Below are positions 53,578-64,000 of a DNA stretch of 64,000 nt, in pieces (position 1 is the first letter of the stretch; every line of letters starts with the position of its first letter). Position numbers and translations under genes: made by a program. The DNA lies in NCBI GenBank assembly GCA_021399445.1, contig JAJTUQ010000001.1:2852001-2916000 (forward strand), read 5' to 3'. Source of the DNA: Xylogone sp. PMI_703 (lineage: Eukaryota > Ascomycota > Leotiomycetes). The notes beneath the pieces are model-generated. The model searched no databases. It saw only the letters and a program-made list of their open reading frames with translations, and had not been told where the DNA came from.

Positions 53578-54538
53578 ATGGCACCTTCCAACCTTCCCCC
53601 AATTTTCAATGCCACCTCCCAGGACATTGAGATGCTGCTTGCAGCTCAGTGCCACCTTGGCTCCAAGAACTTGCAGGTTCACATGGAACCCTATCTGTGG
53701 AAGACTCGTCCTGATGGAATCAATGTTATTAACATTGGCAAGACCTGGTATGCATGCCAATTTTAATCTTACAGATTTGTTGTTTCTTAACTTCTTGAAT
53801 ATTTGACTTACATATTTTGGAATTTTTAGGGAGAAGATTGTCCTCGCTGCCCGTATCATCGCAGCCATCGACAACCCAGCTGATATTTGCGTGATCTCAG
53901 CTCGCCCATACGGTCAACGTGCCGTCCTCAAGTTTGCTGCTCACACCGGAGCAGTCGCCATCGCTGGCCGTTTCACTCCTGGTAACTTCACCAACTACAT
54001 CACCCGCTCCTTCAAGGAACCCCGCCTCATCGTCGTTACCGATCCCCGCACCGATGCCCAAGCCATCAAGGAGGCTTCTTACGTTAACATCCCAGTTATT
54101 GCTCTCTGTGACACTGACTCTCCAACCGAGTTCGTTGATGTTGCCATCCCAACTAACAACAAGGGTCGCCATGCTATCGGTCTAGTCTGGTGGTTGCTCG
54201 CTCGTGAGGTCCTCCGTCTCCGTGGCACCATTGCTACCCGTGAGACCGACTGGGACGTCATGGTTGACTTGTTCTTCTACCGTGATCCTGAGGAGCCAAG
54301 TGAGGAGACTAAGGAGGAGACCGCCAAGGGTGTCGATGAGCTCGGCACCGCTGCCATTGATACCGGCCTTGGCGGTGCTGACTGGGAGGTTTCTGGAGGA
54401 GCTGCTGCTTTCGCTGGTGCCACCGCAGCCAAGCCTGCTGGTGCTGGATGGGATGCTGGTGATGGAGCTGACTGGGCTGCTGCACCAGAGGGAGCTGCTG
54501 GCGAGTGGGGAGCTGAGAAGCCCTCTGAGCAATGGTAG
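53578..54538 (+). CDS. RPS0: 40S ribosomal protein uS2 (RPS0)
   Basis: Exons 53578-53747 and 53830-54538 with an 82 nt intron encode 292 residues. [31 protein letters not shown] and [17 protein letters not shown] are diagnostic. Exon 2 continues with [29 protein letters not shown] and [15 protein letters not shown]. The C-terminal 90 residues are acidic and Ala/Gly/Trp-rich as in other eukaryotic uS2 proteins. Codon use is strongly biased to C-ending codons, unlike most neighbours, as expected for very high expression. It is needed for 40S maturation. Confidence 0.97.
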
Positions 54539-55705
54539 ATTTGATAGGATACCAAAAAAGGGAAAAGAAAAAAATTATGGACTACTAGTTACATCTCACT
54601 GTTTTTCTTCAAAGGGTCACATGATGGCACTTATGAGGGAAAGATACTCTGACGCTGTTCACTCTTTGCAGTGCTGGAGGGAAAGCCCTGTGCTATCTAT
54701 GGAGTGTACTTGATCGTTGCTCCCCCTTTGTCTCACTCAGTCTTTGTAACTTAGTGAACATGAAAAGTCTTCTCACACGGTTTGACACACACGTTTTATG
54801 CTCATGGCCCGATTTGAGACCTTGTTGCCCTTCATGGCTAACCTCGCCTAGCCCTATGTTTACCCTCTACATGCTACATTGCTACATGCCCACCCCACCA
54901 CCCACCCCCACCACAACCTCGCTGATTCTTACGTTATTGGCCCTAGGTTTGACCTGCGTGATGGTATCTTGGATGCTCTACGACAGAGTATTGGCTACTA
55001 TTTTCAATCATCTACTGTGGCTTCTCTATCCGAGCAAGTAGTACACATCATCTTACCAGCCGCCTGTTTACCGGGGTCACCAATCACCACACACCACAGG
55101 AGCACCCACACGGAGTTCCCACTGTCCACATGGCACAAAATATTCACTACGAGGCTCTCATTACCAGATTAAGCAAGAAAATCGTCCAAAGCAGCTTAAA
55201 AACAGAGAATCCAAAAGCACGCTAACCTCCCTAGAGACAAAATACCACCCAAGAGAGCAAAACCATAGCAAGAACATTGCCCAAACGGGCCAAACCTGAA
55301 CTTTTGCCATTCCCAGTCCGATCCCCCAGCCAATCCCACCCTCTCCGGCTGCATGGTAGCCCCCCAGAACCCCGGGAACCCGAGAAGCAAGGAGCGCAAA
55401 ACACGGGAACTACTGCAGCCCTGGCGCTTCTGGCCCAGGCCGTGGAACAGCACTCCCATCCAATCATAAGTCATAACAGTCATAAAACTAGACGCAAGCG
55501 CTTTTAAAGCAGCAATGTGGGTCGTTCAGGAACCAGGAACACGCGCGGCTAAGAAATACACGCCTGTCACCGGGCTCCATATTCAACATCAAAAATCCCT
55601 CGAGAAGCGAGGACAGGTAGAAAAGGAGAAAGGAGAAAACGATGGCATTAGCCGAATTGCCATCTCGTGAATAATACACAATTCGAATTGAAGGAAGAGG
55701 CGGAA
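54539..55705. other. Convergent intergenic region, RPS0 / KxDL gene
   Basis: 1.17 kb. It includes a CCACCCAC-type cytosine-rich low-complexity tract near 54890-54915. Frames of 60-97 codons on both strands lack any domain. No tRNA-like cloverleaf seen. Confidence 0.5.
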
Positions 55706-56519
55706 TTAGTATTCTGGCGATGGATAGCGGGCGCGAGCTTGCTTGTATTCCTTGGGGTGTTTGTGGGAAGCCTTGCTCTTGAGGTTTCTGTAGATGTCGT
55801 TAGAGCTCGGTTCACCAGATTCAGAAAAAGCAATCATAGGAAACAACCCGGGTGGCGCCCAGGATTAGATTCGGATCTGGAAAAAATCCCCTTCCGAACA
55901 TGACGTTTTTTCAAAATCTAGAAAGGAAAAAATGTCCAAGGATTTCTGAAATTGAACAAAGAAATTTGCGAGTACTTACGAGACGCGCTTTTGAGTGTAT
56001 TCGAGGTCTCTTCGCACTTCGGTTGCGTCCTTGTAACCCTCAGCCAATCTGGCTCTGGATTTCGCGAGGCGCTTCTGCGCGAGTGCCTGCAAGTCCATGA
56101 GTTCTCGCTGCTTGGCGTTCAGAAGTCCAGATCTACCAGATTGTTAGCACACTCCAGATGAATTGGAGATCATGGGGTGGTTTCCGGGGAATAACTTACG
56201 TTTGCGCTTGGACTGCCAAAGTGCGGTCCAGTGGCAGGGGATCGAATGCGCCAGCGAATCGCTCTTGCATATACTCATGCATATCGACACCGCTAGCAGA
56301 AGCTGTGCTGTCGTACTCGCCGCTTGCGCTCCCGGCATAACTGCTCGATGCTGCAGAATAGCCAGAATGCGTGAGGCCAGATCCGGTGGTAACGGATTCA
56401 GCGACCTCTGGCGGCGACACTCCGTAGGTGGCGGGCTGTGGAGTGTAGTACTGAGTATACTGACCCTTGGAAGGGACAGCGATGGGGAGAGTGGTCTGGT
56501 AATAAGCTTGAGAAGTCAT
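55706..56519 (-). CDS. KxDL-family protein (BLOC-1/BORC subunit-like)
   Basis: Three exons on the minus strand: 56519-56200, 56132-55980 and 55787-55706, giving 184 residues. The introns are 67 nt and an unusually long 192 nt; both have CTAAC branch sites and keep phase. The first 85 residues are low complexity (Ser, Tyr, Gly, Thr). From about residue 95 a helical KxDL-type domain follows: LDRTLAVQAQTSGLLNAKQ, then TEVRRDLEYTQKRVSNLKSK and HPKEY. This parallels human KXD1, where KRDL...RIRTLKGKLARQHPEAF occupies the same place; here KxDL reads RRDL (147-150). KXD1 belongs to BORC and BLOC-1, which position endosomes and lysosomes. Assignment is by motif alignment from memory. Confidence 0.75.
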
Positions 56520-58468
56520 GGTGAATGAATTGAGAAGTAATGTTCTGCAAACAGAAGTTGAATGTGTAGAGACAAATAGAGTGGTTCTGAATGATTGGTA
56601 CAAACAACTTAAGTGTTGGTACAAGTAAGAGTAGCGCGTGTATGTAAGTGTATATGTGTAAGTGATGTGCAAGAAGAGAAGTTCTGTTTGCAAGACAAGT
56701 TCGTTTGCAAGCTGAAGTGTTTGTCTGAAGGAAGCAGATGAGAAGGAAGGAAGGAGGAAACTCGTCCAGACCGGACCTCAACCTGCCTTTTATACTCATT
56801 CCAGGACCCTCCTGCCACTAGAGCAGGCTGGCCAGCGTCGAGGAGAAGGGCATAGACCTATGCTCTCATCCTCACGCATCCGTATCATTGACCCCGCCCG
56901 AAGAGCAGGAGAGAGCAGCAGCGGCAGGAGAGGATCTAGGAGCTCAATGGTCCTCTCCCGGGCTCGATGTCCCGCCGGCCTGCTGCCCTCTCACGTTTGT
57001 CCCGAACCCACCGTGTCGACTCCAATCCCGCGGTGGTGCTAGTCGAGGGCTAATCCCTGAAGAGCTGGGCCTAAAAAGCGGGTGCGGATTGGCCTGGCGG
57101 AGGATTTCGATTGCTCAGAGATAGCCGTCATTGCCATTGCCAGAGCCGGTAGAGTCATTGCATTGGTCGCAAGGGGCGGAGGGGCCGTGGTTCTGGCTCT
57201 TTGGTTGCAGGAAGGCATATCAAGAACCAGCCGAGTACACAGTCGCCCGTGGGGCAGCTTCGCCGTCAAGCCATGGAGGCAACATTGCTACGCACAAACG
57301 AACAAGCGCGCTGACGCTACGCAGGAGTAAAAGCAGCAAGCCCAGCAGCACGTCGGCCCTGGGGGTTCGATGGACAGGACATGGCAGGAGCAAAAGAGAA
57401 AGTTGCAGTCGATGATCCCGGCCCTGGATCCTCACGACGAGCAACTGTCAGGCTGCCACGCATCATCGGGTTTGCATTCCACGAGGTGTGCGTTGGCAGA
57501 GAATTCTGCCTCTCCACGAAATTTTCTCGAGCCCGGCCAATTATTTGCCTACAGGCCACTGCAGACAGGAAATCGGCAGGCCAATGAGTGTGGAATGAGG
57601 AGCCAATTTGCTCCTCCGGTCCGGCTATGAGCCAGCGAGATGGCGGATCGAAGGGCAGAGAAGGACGCCAGTGGGAGGAAAGGCTCCAGAGAGGCAATGG
57701 GCTTTCCTTTGGGGGCGGTTCAACGTCAAAGAAAAGGAACGGCCGCACGTGTTTTCCTGCCTGCGCCCTGTTTGCAGCAAACGACGTCGTACTGTGTGTG
57801 CAAGTCTCACCTCGACATGCACCGTCCGCAGGAGATTCGGAGCATGAGGACGCAGGAGTTACATCTTACAGACCACACATACAGTACATACATACATGGG
57901 AAGGGCGTTTACGATTACGGAGGACATGGCACACGAACCATCACCACGCCTTGTCCGCTGCAGCAGAGAGCACACAATCCCGATCCGGTGGGTTCGTGCC
58001 TGTCTGACCAGCCCAGAGGCAACGGCCTGGGCATTGCTGCAGTCATCCTCTGACCTTCTTCCGTCACTAGTTCGTGCGTTTGCGCTGCCCTCCAGAGTCG
58101 CAAACGAGTCCACTCGATGAAACCTTCCAAATGGCGGAGAGTCCGTACTAGACGTCCACCTTGCAGCCAATGAAACGACTGCCGCCACATCAAGCTTCCG
58201 CTGGCTGGGAAAGACCAAACAGCAAAAAACGTTATCCTCTCAGAACAAAAGAAAAGGCGAGGGGAGAGTGCCCCCGGAGCATGTCCATTATCCTATGTAT
58301 GTGTAGCTGCTGTTGTGAGAACCCCCTCCAAAACAAGTTTCCCCTCCAATGCCCAGAAAATTATTAGCTGTATCCCTATCAACCCCAAATTTCTCCCCTT
58401 TCTACAGTGCATATGTAGTTATACATCTCTGAAAGCGATCTAAGAAATGTCCGATATCCCCCCTATCA
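56520..58468. other. GC-richer gene-poor region upstream of the KxDL gene
   Basis: 1.95 kb, visibly richer in G and C than the rest of the window. Overlapping frames of 60-143 codons exist on both strands (for example 57317-57748 minus, 57588-58007 plus, 57859-58218 minus) but none has a recognisable domain or splice support. The long open frames follow from the base composition. It may hold an extended regulatory region, a long 5' leader or a noncoding RNA. Confidence 0.5.
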
Positions 58469-59647
58469 TTAACCGAATACCTTCAAGAAACCGTACAATC
58501 CAAGACCAGAAAGAACCGGGATGGTCAAGTTATCATCCCACCCAAAGAGATCGATGGCCTCACTAGCGGCTCCCACAAACCCAGTCCACAGGCTCATCAC
58601 CCCGAGAGCCACTTGCCCAGAAATGGTGCATTGGTTGCGGCTCAAGCCCACAGCGTTCCTGACGCTTGCAGGAAGAGCCAGAGTGCCGGTAAACATAAAA
58701 GGCCAATCAATGTCATCAAAAAAGGGGCCCGTTCGAGGTGCAAGCCACCCCCAGAAAAATGCAGCCGTTATCGTCCCAACTGCAAAAGCAGCCAGAGATC
58801 CGGCAAGTGACTTGCCCCGCCGGATGCGAGGGGTATATCTCCCAAGCGCTCGTCCGACAGTGCTTGCAGCTGTGTCACACCAGCTGAGAAGTAAAACGCT
58901 CACGACTGCAACGTCCTTGGGGAAGAATCCCAGGACAATCCATGCGCCCAGAAGATACCAAATAACTCCGTTCCAGCCAGCAAACTCGGTCTCTCTCATC
59001 AGGATACCGACACAACGCACGTAGAGGCGGTTAAAGGCGGGGTATTGGTGACGAATATAATCTATTGCTGTAATGGGCACGAGTGCTCCCATGAGATATG
59101 GTGTGATGGCGTTGGTCTGAACCCCCGAGACATAGAACCAGAGGGTTAGGAACCCGATCGAAACATGCAGTAACTTCCTTGGAACCTCGTGTCGATGGAC
59201 GAAGGATCTCCACTGTCTGTGTATAGGAATCAGGCCGAGGGGACTCGGACTGCGACTGATGTCTCCCCAACTCCAGCCCTTAGCCGATGCTGGTGATAGG
59301 TGGCCATTTGTGTCTTTTCCATTTGGCGTGAGCAGATGCCCATTGCTCTTCAGCGCCTCGGGCTGTAACTTTGCCGGTGTCAAGCCGTTTAGCTTCCTCT
59401 GCTTCAAAGGACTGCGGCTCCTCGTTCTTGACCTTCTCAACCCAACATAAGGGTCGTCATCTTCAGCATCCCCATCGAGCTCTTCACTAATGGCTGCCTG
59501 TGACGCTAAGCTCTTCTTCTTCGCAGACCTTGTAACCGGTCCAAAATAGCCATCCTTCTGTTGTGTTTTCTCCCTCGTCTCAGAAGGCGTGGGACTGGGC
59601 GAGATCACTCGCGGAGTGGCCGGAACGCCCCGCAATGATGAATCCAT
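58469..59647 (-). CDS. CTP-dependent diacylglycerol kinase (DGK1-like)
   Basis: Single exon, 392 residues from ATG 59647; the frame above starts only with GTG directly after a possible acceptor, so an extra 5' exon cannot be excluded. Residues 1-155 are disordered and phosphorylation-prone (SRTRSRSPLKQRK). The catalytic part starts EVPRKLLHVSIGFLTLWFY (about 170) and has MGALVPITAIDYIRHQYPAFNRLY, then LLSWCDTAASTVGRALGRYTPRIRRGKSLAGSLAAF, the CTP-transferase/DGK1 signature. Five or more membrane segments are evident. Dgk1 phosphorylates diacylglycerol with CTP at the ER and nuclear membrane, opposing Pah1. Dolichol kinase is related, but the size and motifs favour Dgk1. Confidence 0.88.
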   Translation of the reverse strand: MDSSLRGVPATPRVISPSPTPSETREKTQQKDGYFGPVTRSAKKKSLASQAAISEELDGDAEDDDPYVGLRRSRTRSRSPLKQRKLNGLTPAKLQPEALKSNGHLLTPNGKDTNGHLSPASAKGWSWGDISRSPSPLGLIPIHRQWRSFVHRHEVPRKLLHVSIGFLTLWFYVSGVQTNAITPYLMGALVPITAIDYIRHQYPAFNRLYVRCVGILMRETEFAGWNGVIWYLLGAWIVLGFFPKDVAVVSVLLLSWCDTAASTVGRALGRYTPRIRRGKSLAGSLAAFAVGTITAAFFWGWLAPRTGPFFDDIDWPFMFTGTLALPASVRNAVGLSRNQCTISGQVALGVMSLWTGFVGAASEAIDLFGWDDNLTIPVLSGLGLYGFLKVFG

Positions 59648-61295
59648 GTAGAAAAGCGGCAAACAAGGTCTACGGATAACACCTGTAAGCACGTTGGGTT
59701 TGAGGTTTGCGATGTGCGCGAGCCAGTAGAACGAACGGGAGAGGAAGTATCTATCTTTTCGTGACGAGCGGCTGTAACCGTCGCTGGTGTTGGTACGACG
59801 AAAGGGGGTTCGAGAGGGCGGATCTTGAGTAGAAGTCGAGGTTATGGAGTCCAGTGGGATTGAGGAAGCAGACGTAGTCTGCGCTGCATTGTTGATGGGA
59901 GGAATGGTGCTTCGTTGCGCCGTTTGCGTGGCACACGATCTGTTTGGTTTGTAGATGATGACAAGTTTTTTGCCTGGCGGTGCGGTGGTTATCGGTAGTG
60001 ATGCGCGTGGCTTTAACGTATTATTGCCAAGGGTTTGATAATTTTAGGGGTAACATGCCTGATAGCGCACACGACCATCACATGTGTCTTCTTCCACCCA
60101 ATTGCATAACTGCATAAAAGACAACAGGCACGTTTCTTTCAGCTCAACCCCTTTTATGCATGAGGCTTGATATGAGACTTGATCTTCTTCTCCCACCATT
60201 ATGACGCAACAGACCCGTTCCAGTTCCAAGAAACTGAATCGCGTGGTAATACTATGGATACTTGTATGTTCCTATTGCACAAATGATATTTCTTATGTAC
60301 AAAGCATGCTCTTCGAAGATCAGCCCAACAATTGATAGGGCCGCAATGTCATATCACATACGGAGTACTTCAGCATAGTAAGAAAGTATACAGCGGTCCT
60401 AGCTTGGTACAGACAAATATTTTCCTTTTATGCATTGTACTCAATATCTAGAAACTATGGTTTCTAAATAATACTAAATTCATGTACTGCTGGGACAGAA
60501 TGGTAACTGGTAGAGCACATGCGCTTCGTAGCAGAGGGAAGGTATCTCCGTACAAGGTTGGCTACCAAAAGGAGCAAAAACTGCGTCCGTAGCTTTCCAT
60601 GAATAACTACCCAGGAGAGTCCCACGAAGGGTACTGTCTTAACATAGCGTCTCAACAGATACCGCAATCAATACTATGAAGGGGTTCTTCATAGTTGTAG
60701 TACCCTTGTAACTCTCAAGGCTGAGATTGATGATATTATGGCATAGTTCGGCCGCCGTAGTCATCAGCCCTTCCACTCAGCTACTCTATCACCAGTTACT
60801 CTTGATTCATTATTATACATCACCATTACCATAGTATTGGTATTTGTAACTAAAGGAATTTACGAATATCCTAATTTATAAGAGTTTTGGTTGGTGTTAT
60901 TTTGAAATTCTTACAAATTCCCCATACCGAGTCGACCAACTGCAAGGGTCCAACTAGTGACACAGCTTGGAGACAACTGACGCAACATCGCAGGCTCAAC
61001 CGCAGTCCCGGTATCTATTCTAGGCAGTCTCAATTCATACTTCAAAAAAGCAGAAAGTCGATAAACCCCTCTTCTATGCCTAAGGGGAATTAGAACTTTT
61101 ATTTCTTTCTTGGATTAATCAACCAATCCAAAGTCTTTCAAATAAGGCTACCGCCACCACCACCACCGCCTATCCTCAAGCTCCCAAGCTCATTCTTACG
61201 AGCCACGTTTCGTGAAAGATAGAGCCACCTATCTTTTATATATGAGTGCCGACAGGTTCTATATTTCTTAACTATATCTCAACACACAGTATACA
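59648..61295. other. Divergent intergenic region, DGK1-like / SEC18
   Basis: 1.65 kb, largely AT-rich. A CCGCCACCACCACCACC tract is near 61150. Frames on either strand are short and unsupported. No RNA gene could be confirmed. Confidence 0.5.
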
Positions 61296-63933
61296 ATGAA
61301 TAATATTCGACAGAATTTATTCGGTCAAGGACCGCGAGCAGGGCGAGAGCAACAAGGTTACGGTCAAGCACCTGCTACTCCACCTCGAGATCAGATGGGC
61401 GGCTATGGAGATCCACGAGGTGGTTATGGGGACCCTAGAGGAGGTTATGGAGATCCCAGAGGCAACTACGGAGCCCCGTCGCAACCACCTCGAGAACAGA
61501 TGCCCATGCGACGGCCCGTTGGGCAAAGTGCACCCGCTCGTAAGGTCGCATTGGAACTTGGGAGGATCCAGAACAAGTCACTATCAGACCAATACGTCTT
61601 TGGAAATCTGTGAGTCCTTCCAGCTAAATCAAGAGACGTATAGTTTGCCAGTGCCGGACTCTAGACTAACCAGACCACTTCATCTCTAGTTGCGCGGTTT
61701 CTCCGCAAGATTTCCCACCTTCACAAGATGGATCCGACTTATATCTACTCATTAACGATCTCTACGTGGTCACTGCCAGGCCTAACAACCAATTCCCTCC
61801 TGGTCACATAAGTTTGTCTGATCCGCAGCGAACATGGTGTAATGTGGGTATTACGGACCGAATAACTGCAGAGTTATATGATCCATTTTCTCAAGGTGGC
61901 AACGCATACCTTGGTTCATTAGATGTTGAGGTCGGGTTTGCATCTAAAAACAAGTTCACAGAGACTCCTTATGATCAGGACGTCTTAGCGGATACTTTCA
62001 CCAAGATTTATCAGAATCAGGTGCTAGCGCCTGGACAAAGGATCATTATGGACTACAAGAATATCCCATTATTATTCGTTGTCAAAACTGTCCAACTCAT
62101 GAATTTAGGCATGGAGAAACCAGCACCGGGAGCTCCAGCATCATCGGATCCTCGAGCACGGGGGATTTTGACCACCCAATCTATCGTCACATTTTACAAA
62201 GATGCAAAATCTCCCATAAAACTCAAGGGTTCAGCAAGACGTCCAGCGGCAAATAGTATCATCGCGCCGGATTTCAAATTTGAAGATATGGGAATTGGTG
62301 GATTAGATACTGAGTTCGGTGCTATCTTTCGGAGAGCTTTTGCTTCTCGTATCTTCCCCCCTGGACTCATTGAGAAATTAGGTATCCAGCACGTGAAAGG
62401 TATCCTGTTATATGGACCACCAGGTACCGGAAAGACACTCATTGCACGTCAGATTGGAAAGATGTTGAATGCAAGAGAGCCTAAGGTTATCAATGGACCT
62501 GAAGTGCTGAATAAGTACGTCGGTCAGTCTGAAGAGAACATCCGAAAGCTGTTCGCCGATGCAGAGAAAGAATACAAAGAAAAAGGAGAGGAAAGTGGTC
62601 TTCATATTATCATCTTCGATGAACTCGATGCTGTGTGCAAGCAACGAGGTAGCGGTACTAGTGGTGGCACTGGTGTTGGGGATAGTGTCGTCAATCAGTT
62701 GCTTGCGAAGCTCGATGGTGTCGACCAGCTCAACAATATCCTCCTCATTGGTATGACTAATCGTAAGGATATGATTGATGATGCTTTGCTTCGTCCTGGT
62801 CGTTTGGAAGTACATATGGAAATCTCCTTGCCAGATGAACACGGCAGAGCACAGATCCTTAAAATCCATACTGCGAAGATGAGGGACAATAACGTCATGG
62901 ACACTGATGTTGATCTGCTAGAGCTGGCTCATCTCACTAAAAATTTCTCAGGAGCTGAAATCGGAGGTCTGGTCAAGTCCGCCTCATCCTTTGCGTTCAA
63001 TCGCCATGTTAAAGTCGGCACTGTAGCTGGTGTGAGTGACGATATTGAGAATATGAAAGTAAACCGCAGTGATTTTATGAACGCTCTTGATGAGGTTAAA
63101 CCTGCATTTGGTGTATCGGAAGAAGAGTTGGAGACTGCCATGATGGCAGGTATTCTCCATTTCAGTCCTTATATTGAAACCATCCTCAAAGACGGTCGAC
63201 TCTTTGTGGAGATGGTACGCTCATCAGAGACCACTTCTCTGCTTTCCGTTTTGCTTCATGGACCACCTGGATCTGGCAAGACAGCGCTAGCAGCCAAGAT
63301 TGCCAAGGAGTCCGGATTCCCCTTTATCAAGCTCGTATCAGCTGAAAACATGGTCGGCTTCAGCGAGATGGCTAAAATCCAATACTTGAACAAGGTCTTT
63401 ACAGATGCATACAAGTCTCCACAGAACATTGTTGTTGTGGATAACATTGAGCGAATCATCGAATGGGTCCCCATTGGACCCAGATTCTCTAATCCGGTCC
63501 TTCAGGCACTCATGGTTCTTTTAACGAAGAATCCCCCTCATGTAAGTCTCATCTAGATGCAATGCTATAAGGAAGCAAGAGTGCTAATCAGCAAATGTAG
63601 CCACGTCGTCTCCTAATTCTGGGCACGACATCCCAACGCTCAGTCCTCAAGCAATTAGATCTCCAGGCAATTTTCAACAGAGAACTTGCTGTGCCTAATG
63701 TCAATACACAAGCCGAGCTCTCATCTATCTTGCGCCAGGTGCAAGCCTTTGATAACGAAAATGATCTTGCGAGATCACTTGATGAGCTAAGTGGCATCAC
63801 AGGTACGAGCGATGTTGGAGTAGGCATCAAAAAGGTCCTGCTTGCTATTGGCGAAGCTAAGCAGGAAGGAGGAGACGTGCCAGCAAGATTTGCAGATGTC
63901 ATGGCTCAGCAAATTGCAGCCAGTCGGGATTAA
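61296..63933 (+). CDS. SEC18: Vesicular-fusion ATPase SEC18/NSF
   Basis: Exons 61296-61609, 61690-63541 and 63601-63933 encode 832 residues. The N domain (about 85-270) follows a low-complexity start with three perfect GYGDPRG repeats (61401-61463). D1 has Walker A GPPGTGKT (about 345), Walker B IIIFDELDA and NRKDMIDDALLRPGRLE. D2 has GPPGSGKT (about 628) and the degenerate IVVVDNIERI. Sec18 with Sec17 disassembles SNARE complexes after membrane fusion. The stop lies 67 bp before the window end, so the gene is complete. Confidence 0.97.
61401..61463 (+). repeat. Three 21 bp tandem repeats coding GYGDPRG
   Basis: Three in-frame 21 bp units at 61401, 61422 and 61443, followed by a decayed fourth (NYGAP). 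Third-position differences between units show the repeat is not brand new. It sits in the disordered N-terminal lead of Sec18. Confidence 0.8.
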
Positions 63934-64000
63934 GGTTTAAGAAATTTGGAAGGGGCAAACGGTAAAAGGCAACATTTCTGTCTAAATATAATAGACCTAT

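Noticed and set aside
57317..57748. 143-codon minus-strand frame, with 57588-58007 and 57859-58218
   Set aside because: Mutually overlapping on both strands in GC-rich sequence, no motif; best explained by base composition.
60490..60560. Possible tRNA: TGGTAGAGCA resembling a D arm
   Set aside because: No matching acceptor stem and no TTCGA T-loop at the right spacing.
1..64000. CRISPR array, rRNA operon, intact transposon or provirus
   Set aside because: Scanned by eye; no regular repeat-spacer array, rRNA sequence, transposase or reverse-transcriptase motif found.

Overview
The window is nuclear DNA of a filamentous ascomycete (Pezizomycotina). Gene content and style fit Leotiomycetes/Helotiales best, but that placement is inference. 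The evidence is dense, mostly single-copy eukaryotic genes on both strands, introns of about 47-60 nt with GTAAGT-like donors and CTAAC/CTGAC branch points, and fungal families such as sedolisin, the PARP-UBC fusion, an AsaB/CmcJ-like oxygenase and PhzF. I see no bacterial operons, CRISPR array, rRNA gene or intact transposon.

Layout. 1-8.3 kb: the 5' part of VPS13 (minus), a mitochondrial DUF3429/TMEM69-like protein, and a small two-exon hypothetical gene set in long intergenic stretches. 8.3-17.3 kb: a pseudokinase, a Det1-like histidine phosphatase, a PRKRIP1/DUF1168 splicing-factor homologue, chaperonin subunit CCT3 and a membrane-anchored SDR. 18.4-32.6 kb: a secreted sedolisin protease, a PARP-zinc finger-UBE2Q fusion, a COG7-like protein, a PhzF enzyme, an Sds3-like protein and an AsaB-like oxygenase. 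33.8-54.5 kb: a large disordered AT-hook-like protein, then a very compact housekeeping block: RPN6, SOF1, RPC9, PRS1, an atypical Rho GTPase, DEG1/PUS3, GPI15/PIG-H, NOP58, VMA6, uS15m and RPS0. 54.5-64 kb: a GC-richer, gene-poor stretch with a KxDL-family (BLOC-1/BORC) gene, a DGK1-like CTP-dependent diacylglycerol kinase, and SEC18/NSF.

How the genes work together. Many genes serve ribosome production and translation: SOF1 and NOP58 (snoRNP/SSU processome), RPC9 (Pol III), DEG1 (tRNA pseudouridine), RPS0 and uS15m. Several share short divergent promoters with each other or with proteostasis and vacuolar genes (RPN6/SOF1, RPC9/PRS1, GTPase/DEG1, NOP58/VMA6, uS15m/RPS0). Membrane traffic and lipid genes recur (VPS13, COG7-like, KxDL, SEC18, VMA6, GPI15, DGK1-like). 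None of this is a dedicated cluster.

Most unusual points: (1) a single protein joining a PARP-type ADP-ribosyltransferase domain, with an H-Y-Y triad by eye, to a UBE2Q-type ubiquitin-conjugating domain; (2) two neighbouring SOF1 introns, both of the rare GC-AG class and clearly homologous to each other, which suggests recent intron duplication or introner-like spread; (3) a Rho-family GTPase with a non-canonical switch II. All exon boundaries were assigned by hand from splice signals, reading phase and protein conservation.
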